Below are positions 1-7,378 of a stretch of 15,942 nucleotides of DNA, in pieces; within the stretch, counting starts at the first letter, position 1; every line of letters starts with the position of its first letter. Position numbers and translations under genes: made by a program. Under the pieces are notes generated by a model. The model was not told the DNA's origin. It saw only the letters and a program-made list of their open reading frames with translations, and made no database searches. The stretch spans positions 1 to 15,942 of the forward strand of contig CAKOLP010000007.1 in NCBI GenBank assembly GCA_934096025.1, in the 5' to 3' direction. This stretch comes from an uncultured Bacilli bacterium (GTDB taxonomy: Bacteria > Bacillota_I > Bacilli_A > RF39 > UBA660).

Positions 1-11
1 TAATTGATTGA

Positions 12-1202
12 TCATTTAATGGTGCAGAAGTAACTCCGAATTTAAACAAACTAGCAAAAGAGGGAATGTTTTTCAGTAATTTTTATCCTCAAGTATCAAC
101 AGGAACTTCTAGTGACACAGAATTTACTTTATTATCTGGTCTGTTACCAGCTTCAAGTGGAACTGTATTTGTTAGCTACTATGATAGAAATTACTTTACT
201 ATACCTAAGTATTTAAAAGAGATGGGCTATTATACTTTTAGTATGCATGGCAACTTATCAAGTATGTGGAACCGTAATAAAGCCCATCCATCTTTAGGTT
301 ATGCGGGTATGTATTTTAATGAAATATTCCAATATACAAATGAAGATGTAATTAATTTAGGTATTAATGATCACTTATTTTTTGCTCAAGGAGTACCTAA
401 ACTTGAAGAAATCGAAAAGACATATGGTAATTACATGGGTACAGTAATAACTTTATCAAATCACTCTCCATTTAAATTAGCTAGTTTACATAGTGAACTT
501 GATTTAACAACACACTACAATGTTACAGATAAATATACCGGAGAAATAAAAACTTTAGAAAAAGATTACTTATCTAATACATCAATCGGAGAATACATAA
601 AAAGTGCCAATTATGCTGACGGTGCACTCGGAGACTTTATTAATTTAATTAACAATTCTGATTGTTTCAATAATACTGTCTTTGTTTTCTATGGTGACCA
701 TGATGCTAAACTTTCACGAAATGAAATTAATTATTTGTATAATTTAAATCCTGAAACCGGCGAAGTATATGATGATACAAGTGAAAACTACCGAGAATAT
801 GATTATTATGATCATGAATTAAATAAGAAAACTCCATTAATTATATGGACAAAAGATAAATCATTACAAAAAGTATTCAAAGGTCAAGTAGACTATACAA
901 TGGGTATGTATAATGTTTCTTCGACCATACTAAATATGTATGGAATATACAATAAATATGCAATCGGCGAAGATATCTTTACTGTAAAAAATGATAATTT
1001 TGTAGTATTTCCAAATGGTAATATTTTAACAAATAAAATGTATTACAACAATTCTACTGAAGAATATAAAATACTAAATAACAGTGAAGTAACCGAAGAC
1101 TACATTAATAACTTAAAAACACTTGGAGAACAAAGATTAGAAGTATCCAATTCCATAATCGTATATAATTTTTTAGAAAATAAAAACATGAACGGAGAAT
1201 AA
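12..1202 (+). CDS. LTA synthase-like sulfatase-fold phosphoglycerol transferase, C-terminal part
   Basis: This is the extracellular catalytic part of an LtaS-type enzyme, which builds polyglycerolphosphate lipoteichoic acid from phosphatidylglycerol on the outer membrane face. Numbered from the first ATG (66), GTSSD carries the nucleophile Thr14, WNR (68-70) is the substrate-binding motif, SNHSPF contains His133, and YGDHD gives the metal ligands Asp211 and His212. The frame is open from base 12 and upstream of the ATG it still encodes the family segment NGAEVTPNLNKLAKEG, so ATG 66 is not a natural start. A TGA at 9-11 interrupts the frame. The N-terminal membrane helices and the metal-binding Glu would lie outside the window, so whether this is a pseudogene, an edge effect or a sequence error cannot be decided here. 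The next gene starts one base after the stop, with GGAG inside this gene's end. Family assignment is strong; LTA versus a related polymer is not settled. Confidence 0.85.
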   Translation, partial: SFNGAEVTPNLNKLAKEGMFFSNFYPQVSTGTSSDTEFTLLSGLLPASSGTVFVSYYDRNYFTIPKYLKEMGYYTFSMHGNLSSMWNRNKAHPSLGYAGMYFNEIFQYTNEDVINLGINDHLFFAQGVPKLEEIEKTYGNYMGTVITLSNHSPFKLASLHSELDLTTHYNVTDKYTGEIKTLEKDYLSNTSIGEYIKSANYADGALGDFINLINNSDCFNNTVFVFYGDHDAKLSRNEINYLYNLNPETGEVYDDTSENYREYDYYDHELNKKTPLIIWTKDKSLQKVFKGQVDYTMGMYNVSSTILNMYGIYNKYAIGEDIFTVKNDNFVVFPNGNILTNKMYYNNSTEEYKILNNSEVTEDYINNLKTLGEQRLEVSNSIIVYNFLENKNMNGE

Positions 1203-1203
1203 A

Positions 1204-1845
1204 ATGAAGAAGAATAAAAAGAAAAGACTAAAATATAAAGTTCCTTTGTTAATTATACTAGTACTAATAATATTAGTAGTTATCTTACTTATTTTTAAGC
1301 CATTTAAAAAAGAAGAACCATCTATTGTAAAAGTAGTTGATACTATAGATAATTTTAATTATACATTAGATGAAAGAGATACTAAATTACTAAAAAAAAC
1401 TTATCAAGAATTAAAAAAGGAACTATCATCATCTGATATAGATTATGAAAACTATGCTAAGATACTAGCTGAACTTTTTGTAATTGACTTATTTACTTTA
1501 GATAACAAAATAAATAAATATGATGTTGGTAGTTTAGAATACGTATATCCTGACTCCTTAGAAAACTTTAAACTTAATGTTGAAGACACTATATATAAGG
1601 AAATAGAAAATGATAAAGATGGCAAAAGAAAACAAACTTTACCAATTGTTAAATCGGTAGAGTCTAAAGATGTAAAAAAGGATACGTTTCAAATCGGAGA
1701 AACTGCTTTAGAAAGTTATGTAGTGAACTTAACTTGGGATTATGAAAAAGACTTAGGTTATGATACAAAAGCCACGATTACTTTAGTAGCAAAAGATAAC
1801 AGATTATATGTAGTTTCTTATAGTGCAGGTGATACAAATGAATAG
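1204..1845 (+). CDS. Small membrane-anchored extracytoplasmic protein, unknown function
   Basis: I do not recognise the family. The 213-residue protein has a basic N-terminus (KKNKKKRLKYK), one strongly hydrophobic segment at about residues 12-33, and an acidic/polar domain of about 180 residues that should lie outside the cell. The helical first half is followed by a beta-rich end containing VVNLTWDYEKD and ITLVAKDNRLYVV, which could suit an NTF2-like or similar small alpha/beta fold; that is a guess from pattern only. It sits between the LTA-synthase-like gene (1-bp gap, GGAG ribosome site at about 1195) and the LCP gene (8-bp overlap), so it is almost certainly co-translated with them and may be an accessory factor in wall-polymer assembly. 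Confidence 0.75.
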   Translation: MKKNKKKRLKYKVPLLIILVLIILVVILLIFKPFKKEEPSIVKVVDTIDNFNYTLDERDTKLLKKTYQELKKELSSSDIDYENYAKILAELFVIDLFTLDNKINKYDVGSLEYVYPDSLENFKLNVEDTIYKEIENDKDGKRKQTLPIVKSVESKDVKKDTFQIGETALESYVVNLTWDYEKDLGYDTKATITLVAKDNRLYVVSYSAGDTNE

Positions 1846-3808
1846 GGTAATGAAAAAGCTTAAGAAAAGCAAGAAAATATTTAGACTGCTTTATTATTTT
1901 ATTATAGTTGCTTATGTTATAACTTTTGTAATATTTTTAAAAAGTATTCTATCTTTAAAAGGTATTGAAACATTACTTAGAGTAATCATCATTTTATTTT
2001 TTATTCTCTATATTTTAATCTATGCTTTTTGGAATCTTTTAAATTTACTTCGAAAAAGATACAAGGGCTTAATAATAACATCTATAGTGTCGATAGTATT
2101 CATGATCATCTTCGGTGTAGGGGCTTACTATATAAATTTTGTTTATAACAATTTAAATAATATAACAGAAGATAAAGAACTTTTATATACAAGTTACCTA
2201 ATTACCTTAAAAGATACAGAATTTAGTGATAAGTTAGATATAGGCATAATAAATAAAAAAATAGAACCAGATGATTATGATTTAGCAAGCAAATTATATA
2301 AGAATAAAAAATTAGCTAATAATACTGAAGAATATGAAGATTATGTAAAAATGCTATCTGATTTATATTCTGGAAAAATCGGGGCTACTTTTGTGCCAGG
2401 CAATTATGTTTCTTTATTCCAAAGTGAAGATGGTTTTAATAACATCAGAAATGATACTAAAGTTATATACGAATATACAGAAAAAAAGAAGAATGAAGAT
2501 ATAGATATAATAAGTAATAAAACATTTGATGAACCATTAACATTTCTTTTGCTCGGAGTTGATTCCGAAAAACAAGGCTTAAATGCTAGTACTTCATTTA
2601 ATGGCGATACTCTTATGGTAGTAACTTTTAATCCAAAGACTTTAAATACAGTAATGGTAAGTATTCCCAGAGATACGTATGTTCCAATAGCGTGTAAAAA
2701 TAATGCTTATTCGAAGATTAATTCTTCTGCAGCCTACGGAACTAATTGTGTAATAAATACAATAAATAATTTTTTAGATATTAATATTGATTATTATGTC
2801 AAAATAAACTTTAAAGGTGTAGTGGAATTAGTTGATGCTCTAGGTGGTGTAGAAGTAGATGTTGAAAAACCATATTTCAATTCATACCAAGGTGTTAATT
2901 ATCGTGGCAAAATGTGTGAACAAAACTCTAATCGTCAATATGGAAGTGGATTAGTTTGCGTAGACCCAGGCCTACAAACTTTAAATGGAGAACAAGCCTT
3001 AGCTTATGCTCGAAATAGACATCTATACATCGGGGGAGATTTAGATCGCGTAAGACATCAACAACAAGTAGTGGAGGCAATAGCAAATAAAGCCCTTAAC
3101 TTTAAAACTTTAAATGACTTTCAAAAAATAGTAAATGCTATAAGCAATAATTTAGCAACTAACATGGAAGTAGACACAATGTTTACAGGCTATCAAGTTA
3201 TAAAAAATATGTTAGGTAATTTAGTAAGTGGAGAAGATATTCTAAGTATTAGTAAAGCTTACCTAGAAACATATAACTTAAATGTATATGTTCCAGCTCA
3301 AGGTAGAAATACCTCAGCCCAAGGATATTATAAAGATAGTTTAGATGATATTAAAAAAGCTATAAATGTTGTCTTGGAAAAAGAAGAAAATGAACCAATA
3401 AAAACATTTAGTTTTGATATTAATAAACCATATGAGACATACAGTCCAGGAAAAGGCAAACGTAAAAACTCTTCCGGAACCTTACTTCCAAATTTTGTTG
3501 GTAAAACAACTGATGAAGCAAAACAACTTTGCGAAAGTTTAAACATAAAAGTAAACTTTAAATATGTAGATGAGGGTGAAGAATTCTATAATTTTAGCAT
3601 AACCCCTGGAAAAATTGGCTATCAAAGTGTTCATAAAGATGTCTTACTTTCTACCGTCGAGGAAATAACTCTTTATATTCCAAATGCTAAAAAACATATA
3701 GAAACTCCAGAGGAACACCGTAGCACAGATTCTAAAACAACCGATGAAGATACCAAAAAAGATAATATCGAAAAACAAGATAATATCATAAAAGGTATGC
3801 TTGAGTAA
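1838..3808 (+). CDS. LytR-CpsA-Psr (LCP) family glycopolymer ligase with C-terminal PASTA-like domain
   Basis: LCP enzymes transfer lipid-linked glycopolymers such as teichoic acids onto peptidoglycan at the outer membrane face. I chose ATG 1838 because AGGTGA lies five bases upstream; a longer GTG frame from 1823 has no such site. The protein is 656 residues. Three hydrophobic segments occupy the first ~105 residues, followed by an extracellular stretch. The LCP core spans about 237-415: LLLGVD, NGDT (Asp257), SIPRD (Arg278, Asp279), ALGGVEVDV, ARNR (Arg392, Arg394) and DRVRHQQQ (Asp403-Arg406), which are the polyprenyl-phosphate and metal-binding residues of the family. Residues ~549-617, starting LLPNFVGKTTDEA, resemble a PASTA repeat and precede a charged hydrophilic tail. 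PASTA modules bind peptidoglycan or muropeptides in other proteins and are unusual on LCP enzymes. Two cysteine pairs (286/304 and 360/374) lie in the LCP domain. Confidence 0.9.
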   Translation: MNRVMKKLKKSKKIFRLLYYFIIVAYVITFVIFLKSILSLKGIETLLRVIIILFFILYILIYAFWNLLNLLRKRYKGLIITSIVSIVFMIIFGVGAYYINFVYNNLNNITEDKELLYTSYLITLKDTEFSDKLDIGIINKKIEPDDYDLASKLYKNKKLANNTEEYEDYVKMLSDLYSGKIGATFVPGNYVSLFQSEDGFNNIRNDTKVIYEYTEKKKNEDIDIISNKTFDEPLTFLLLGVDSEKQGLNASTSFNGDTLMVVTFNPKTLNTVMVSIPRDTYVPIACKNNAYSKINSSAAYGTNCVINTINNFLDINIDYYVKINFKGVVELVDALGGVEVDVEKPYFNSYQGVNYRGKMCEQNSNRQYGSGLVCVDPGLQTLNGEQALAYARNRHLYIGGDLDRVRHQQQVVEAIANKALNFKTLNDFQKIVNAISNNLATNMEVDTMFTGYQVIKNMLGNLVSGEDILSISKAYLETYNLNVYVPAQGRNTSAQGYYKDSLDDIKKAINVVLEKEENEPIKTFSFDINKPYETYSPGKGKRKNSSGTLLPNFVGKTTDEAKQLCESLNIKVNFKYVDEGEEFYNFSITPGKIGYQSVHKDVLLSTVEEITLYIPNAKKHIETPEEHRSTDSKTTDEDTKKDNIEKQDNIIKGMLE

Positions 3809-3811
3809 CCA

Positions 3812-3842
3812 AAAAGTAAATGTTTAATTGTTCACTTTTTTA
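3812..3842 (+). terminator. Weak hairpin after the LCP gene
   Basis: AAAAAGTAAA and the downstream TTCACTTTTT can pair over ten positions with one mismatch, leaving a loop of about ten bases and ending in a T-run. It sits just after the LCP stop codon, where the envelope operon should end. The stem is AT-rich and weak, so it may be only a partial terminator. Confidence 0.4.
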
Positions 3843-3910
3843 ACGTATTGATATAAAGAAGTAAAATTGCTAAGCAAGAAATGGAACATAGGTAAAAAAG
3901 AGGTAGTGTA

Positions 3911-4561
3911 ATGAAAAAACAACTAAAACAAATAATAAAAAACTTTTATTTATATAAGTAATAGGCCTAGTTATAACAATATGTATAATAGTAACAATAA
4001 TATTAATTAATAGAAAGCCTAGGGTAGAAGTAAGACTAAATGATAATTTAACTTTTGAAGTTAATACAGAAATTAATTTGTTAGATTTAATTAGTAAAGA
4101 TAACGAAGCTGAAATTATTAATAAGGATGAAAAAATTGACACATCTAAACTTGGAGACCAAGAATTAGTAGTTATATATAAAGAAAAAAAGGAAGAAAAA
4201 ATATAAGTTTAAAATAAACATAGTTGATACGACATCTCCGGTGATAGAAGCAACTAGTGAGTTAACAACAACTGAGGGCACAAAAATAGATTTATTAAAA
4301 GATGTTAAAGTACGTGATAATTCTAATGAAGAAATAAAAGCAACAGTAGAGGGAGTCTATAGTTTTGATACTGCTGGTACTTATAACTTAAAATACATAG
4401 CAACAGATAGTAGCGGTAATAAAACAGAGAAAGAATTTAAATTAAAAGTAATTAAGAAAATTACAAAAAGTATTACAACATCAAAAAATACCCAAACAAA
4501 TAAAATAACAACTAATAATCAACAAAATAGTCAAACGAACAATCAAACTTCTGAATCCTAA
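3911..4561 (+). pseudogene. Decayed membrane-anchored Ig-like (DUF5011-type) protein
   Basis: The start ATG at 3911 has an AGAGGT ribosome site, but the reading frame is broken three times. The body frame (3958-4206) encodes a hydrophobic anchor VIGLVITICIIVTIILI, then a beta-rich segment (VEVRLNDNLTFEVNTEINLL...). A TAA at 3955-3957 interrupts the anchor. A second part in another frame (from about 4202) encodes NIVDTTSPVIE and an Ig-like domain with the typical GTYNLKYIATDSSGN end, then a Thr/Asn/Gln-rich linker. Adding one A to the A6 tract at 3914-3919 joins the ATG to the anchor, and adding one A to the A6 tract at 4196-4201 joins the two beta-rich parts. The product would be a surface protein anchored by its N-terminus. 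The remaining TAA and further decay downstream favour a true pseudogene over sequencing error alone. A start at GTG 4241 would give 106 residues but removes the front of the domain. Confidence 0.65.
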
Positions 4562-4595
4562 TAATAATTTTAAGAAAACTACTTTTTTCAGGTAA

Positions 4596-4790
4596 GTCTC
4601 GAATGTAAAGAAAGCAAATGTAGTAGTAACGGAAGTAAATTGGGATATATCATGTAGTAGTTTTAAAACAATTGGGGCCAAAGATAAAGCCAGAGCCTAT
4701 ATGCAACCAGCACCAACTGGTCAAGAGGCAATAGACTTGTATAACACAAAGCCTAATATTCACTATGGAGAAACAGTACTATCGTATTAA
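4596..4790 (+). pseudogene. Probable C-terminal remnant of the decayed surface protein
   Basis: After the Thr/Asn/Gln-rich linker, a short open frame without a start codon encodes a sequence of ordinary composition, including TIGAKDKARAYMQPAPTGQE and NIHYGETVLSY before TAA at 4788-4790. An adjacent frame carries Cys-containing coding-like sequence (LECKESKCSSNGSK). This looks like the end of a coding region broken by frame changes, most likely the lost C-terminal domain of the gene at 3911-4561. The domain family is not recognisable to me. The rest of 4562-4892 shows only the hairpin listed at 4854-4880. Confidence 0.35.
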
Positions 4791-4853
4791 AGATTTAAAC
4801 CTCTAGCAATTAAAAAGCTCTGGGTTTCTTTGGCATTATCAAATGCAATAAAA

Positions 4854-4880
4854 AAAGATAAATTAAAGTCTTTATCTTTC
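4854..4880 (-). terminator. Hairpin downstream of the Lys-rich membrane protein gene
   Basis: AAAGATAAA and TTTATCTTT form a nine-base inverted repeat with a short loop (ttaaagtc), with an A-run on the left that becomes a U-run on the minus strand. It lies 13 bases beyond the minus-strand stop at 4893, so it most likely ends that transcript. It could also stop residual transcription from the pseudogene side. Confidence 0.45.
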
Positions 4881-4892
4881 TGACTTAGTTTT

Positions 4893-5468
4893 TTATCTTT
4901 TTTTCTTTTTATTATTCTTCTTTCTCTTAGTAGGGCTTACGTAGCCATTATTTCTTCGTGAAGAATTATTTTTCTTTGTGGTACTTTGTGGTCTAATGTC
5001 TTTTGAAATAGTAGTCTTAGTAGGTGCTTTAACTTTATTGGTTTCTTTAGTTTTATTATTATCTTTAGTATTATTGTTTACTTTAACTTTAATATTTTCT
5101 TTTGTTTTAACATTTTCTTTAATCTTATTAGTTACTGTAGTTTTATTATTTTTCTTAACTGTATCATTTAATTTAACATTTGTCTTTTTGACCGCCTTAG
5201 TAGTTTTAGTACTTGGAGTCTTCTTCTTAACCGGAGATATTTTTTCATTTTTATCTAAAACCTTAAGTTCCTCTTTATTACTAGTATTTTCTCCGATAAA
5301 TTTATCAAACTTCGTATTAGAACTTAACCTAGATTTTCCCTTTTTCTTTATTTGCATGCTTTCAAGTTTACTTAATATTACCCACAGAAGTAAAACAAAA
5401 AGCACAACTAAATATAAAGATATTAAAAAAATAAAAATAATATCTATTTCATCAAAATTCCTTCCCAT
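4893..5468 (-). CDS. Single-pass membrane protein with long Lys/Asn/Thr-rich basic tail
   Basis: The 191-residue protein has one hydrophobic segment at about residues 9-33 (IIFIFLISLYLVVLFVLLLW) and then about 155 residues dominated by Lys, Asn and Thr, ending in a run of basic residues (KRKKNNKKKKR). By the positive-inside rule the tail should be cytoplasmic and is probably disordered. The start is supported by GGTGAT four bases before ATG. A long frame on the opposite strand is the mirror image of this low-complexity sequence and was set aside. No family or function is recognisable. A basic cytoplasmic tail could contact nucleic acid, ribosomes or acidic lipids, but the sequence does not show which. 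The gene diverges from the dockerin/cohesin operon. Confidence 0.65.
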   Translation of the reverse strand: MGRNFDEIDIIFIFLISLYLVVLFVLLLWVILSKLESMQIKKKGKSRLSSNTKFDKFIGENTSNKEELKVLDKNEKISPVKKKTPSTKTTKAVKKTNVKLNDTVKKNNKTTVTNKIKENVKTKENIKVKVNNNTKDNNKTKETNKVKAPTKTTISKDIRPQSTTKKNNSSRRNNGYVSPTKRKKNNKKKKR

Positions 5469-5494
5469 AATATCACCACATTTATTAATATTAT

Positions 5495-5523
5495 ATTATA
5501 TTTACCAATAAAATAATAGTAAA
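5495..5523 (-). promoter_or_regulatory. Candidate sigma-A promoter for the Lys-rich membrane protein
   Basis: On the minus strand, TTTACT (5518-5523) and TATAAT (5495-5500) are separated by 17 bases, about 27 bases before the start codon. The -35 is only a partial match, and AT-rich flanks make chance matches common. Confidence 0.4.
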
Positions 5524-5558
5524 ATATACATGTTTTTACTTATATTTATGCAATTAAT

Positions 5559-5587
5559 TTGGCAATAACATTGAATTTTGATATAAT
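5559..5587 (+). promoter_or_regulatory. Sigma-A-type promoter of the dockerin/cohesin operon
   Basis: TTGGCA (5559-5564) and a perfect TATAAT (5582-5587) are separated by 17 bases. The predicted start near 5594 gives a short leader carrying AAGGAGGT just before the ATG at 5612. No attenuator or riboswitch-sized leader is present, so control, if any, would act at this promoter. Confidence 0.75.
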
Positions 5588-5611
5588 GATTAAAGTAGAA
5601 GGAGGTCGAAT

Positions 5612-7363
5612 ATGAGAAAAAAATATCTTTTCTTGATAATATTTGTTCTTTTCTTTTGCCTAAACAATGTAAAAGCTGATAATTCTACTTACAGAGTAAG
5701 AATAGTAAACGATAAAGTAAATCTAAGACCAGATGCTGGTGGGGTAGATGGTTCATATATAGATAGATTAGCCGAAAATGACTATTATCCTTTAGTGGAT
5801 TACAACCTTTATCCAGATGTTAATAATCATAAAAGATGTAAAGGGGATTGGTACAAAATAGAGTACTATACCAATGTAACAGGATATGTTTGTAGTGATG
5901 ATGTGGAACTTATTAAATCTTATTCAACGGATGATGTTGCGCCACAAACCGAGTGTGAAGTCGAGCTTAATAATAATGGCATTCCCTCAAGCTACTGGGG
6001 AGGCTTATGTAGCCTAAAAGAAAGACATCCAAATTGGCAATTCCAAGGAATCTCAGTTGACCTTGATTGGGCATATGCTGTATTACGTGAGAGCAATTGT
6101 AGTGTTAATTTTATTTCTAATAAGACTTATGATAAAGATTTTTTTGATACCAGCTGTACAGCTACTTCTCCGGGGGGCTATGTCGCACCATCTCAAAAAG
6201 CCTTGGCATATTATATGGATCCTCGTAATTTCTTTACCGAAAAGTATATTTTTCAATTTTTAAACCAATCATACGATGCAGTTTTAGAACCATTTTACGA
6301 ACCTACGGTTAAGAAAATGATGGAAAGTGCAGGGTTTTATCAATTCCATTTAGTAAACGGTATTAACTTAGAAAGTCTAATTTATTCATTTAGTAAAGAT
6401 AATACTATAAGTCCAATATTTATCGGGGGGCGTATTACTCAAGAACTAGGCCGTACGACTAAGCTTTATAATCTTTACAGTGGAACTTATACTGAAGAAA
6501 ATAATAAATACTATGGCTATATGAACTTTTTTAACTTTGGTGTTAGCGACTCTTGTGTTGCCCAAAATGGTACAACTTATTGTGGCTTGGAATATGCGTA
6601 TAAGTCAGGTTGGAATGGCTTAAATGCAGCCTTAAATGGAGGAATATCTAAAATTGCTAATGATTACGTAAACAAAGGTCAATATACTGGATATCTTCAA
6701 AAGTATAATGTAGTACCCACAGATACAAGCCGCATCTTTATTCATCAATATATGACAGCTGTTGATGCAGCAGTTAATGAATCAAAACTAAATTATAAAG
6801 CCTATCAAGAAAGTGATATTGTAGATTCGAACTTTATTTTCAAAATACCTGTTTATAAAAATATGAATGCCACAATAAACAATGGTAATAGTGGAGCAGT
6901 AGAAGATAATACTGATTCTAAACCAAGTAGTATTCCTATAAGTACTATAGTTACATCAAGTGGCTATCGCTATGAAACTAATTATATTTCTAATATTCCC
7001 GTGGGAACTAACGCAGAAGCAATAAAAAGCACTTTAGAATCCGTTGCGGGTAATGCCACAGTTACAGTGTATGATGCATCCGGAGCTATAACCTCATCTC
7101 AAGTAGGTACAGGATTTAAAGTAAGTATTAATAATCAAGAAACTACAGAAACTTTAACAATAGTTATTAAAGGTGATACATCCGGAGATGGCGTAATCAA
7201 TGCCTTAGACTTGCTACAAGTTCAAAAAAATATTTTAGGTACTTATAATTTAAGTGATGCGTATTTTAAAGCGGCCGATACATCCGGAGATGGCGTAATT
7301 AATGCCCTAGATTTATTACAAGTTCAAAAAAATATTTTAGGAACATATACTATAACTCAATAA
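5612..7363 (+). CDS. Secreted SH3b/N-acetylglucosaminidase (GH73-like) with C-terminal dockerin
   Basis: A 583-residue exported murein hydrolase. Residues 1-22 are a signal peptide. Residues ~26-105 form an SH3b-like wall-binding domain (VRIVNDKVNLRP ... GDWYKIEY). Residues ~120-400 match the LytD-like glucosaminidase fold: HPNWQF, ALAYYMDPRNF and YIFQF, then GGRITQELG with Glu278 as the likely catalytic acid. It should cut the GlcNAc-MurNAc backbone of peptidoglycan. After a polar linker, a small beta-rich module (~445-520) precedes a dockerin: two F-hand repeats starting at Asp522 and Asp556, each DTSGDGVINALD, with Asp, Ser, Asp, Asn and Asp at calcium positions 1, 3, 5, 9 and 12. Eight cysteines occur as four close pairs (76/94, 115/133, 163/182, 315/324). 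A perfect Shine-Dalgarno site fixes the start. The cohesin gene follows after 15 bases, suggesting the dockerin docks there. Confidence 0.9.
   Translation: MRKKYLFLIIFVLFFCLNNVKADNSTYRVRIVNDKVNLRPDAGGVDGSYIDRLAENDYYPLVDYNLYPDVNNHKRCKGDWYKIEYYTNVTGYVCSDDVELIKSYSTDDVAPQTECEVELNNNGIPSSYWGGLCSLKERHPNWQFQGISVDLDWAYAVLRESNCSVNFISNKTYDKDFFDTSCTATSPGGYVAPSQKALAYYMDPRNFFTEKYIFQFLNQSYDAVLEPFYEPTVKKMMESAGFYQFHLVNGINLESLIYSFSKDNTISPIFIGGRITQELGRTTKLYNLYSGTYTEENNKYYGYMNFFNFGVSDSCVAQNGTTYCGLEYAYKSGWNGLNAALNGGISKIANDYVNKGQYTGYLQKYNVVPTDTSRIFIHQYMTAVDAAVNESKLNYKAYQESDIVDSNFIFKIPVYKNMNATINNGNSGAVEDNTDSKPSSIPISTIVTSSGYRYETNYISNIPVGTNAEAIKSTLESVAGNATVTVYDASGAITSSQVGTGFKVSINNQETTETLTIVIKGDTSGDGVINALDLLQVQKNILGTYNLSDAYFKAADTSGDGVINALDLLQVQKNILGTYTITQ
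7175..7348 (+). repeat. Duplicated dockerin F-hand repeats (two 72-bp units)
   Basis: Units 7175-7246 and 7277-7348 each encode 24 residues of identical protein sequence (DTSGDGVINALD, then LLQVQKNILGTY) and differ at DNA level only at a few third-type positions. They are separated by 30 bases encoding NLSDAYFKAA. The two-unit symmetric layout is that of type I dockerins, where either unit can face the cohesin. The near identity suggests recent duplication or gene conversion. Confidence 0.9.
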
Positions 7364-7378
7364 GAAAGGAATTAATTT

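Noticed and set aside
3870..4142. 90-codon minus-strand ORF rich in Leu/Ile/Ser
   Set aside because: It mirrors the plus-strand pseudogene, which shows a recognisable anchor and Ig-like sequence; no ribosome site supports the minus frame.
4978..5511. 177-codon plus-strand ORF rich in Leu/Val/Phe
   Set aside because: It is the complement of the Lys/Asn/Thr-rich minus-strand gene; the minus frame has a good ribosome site, one clear membrane helix and natural composition.
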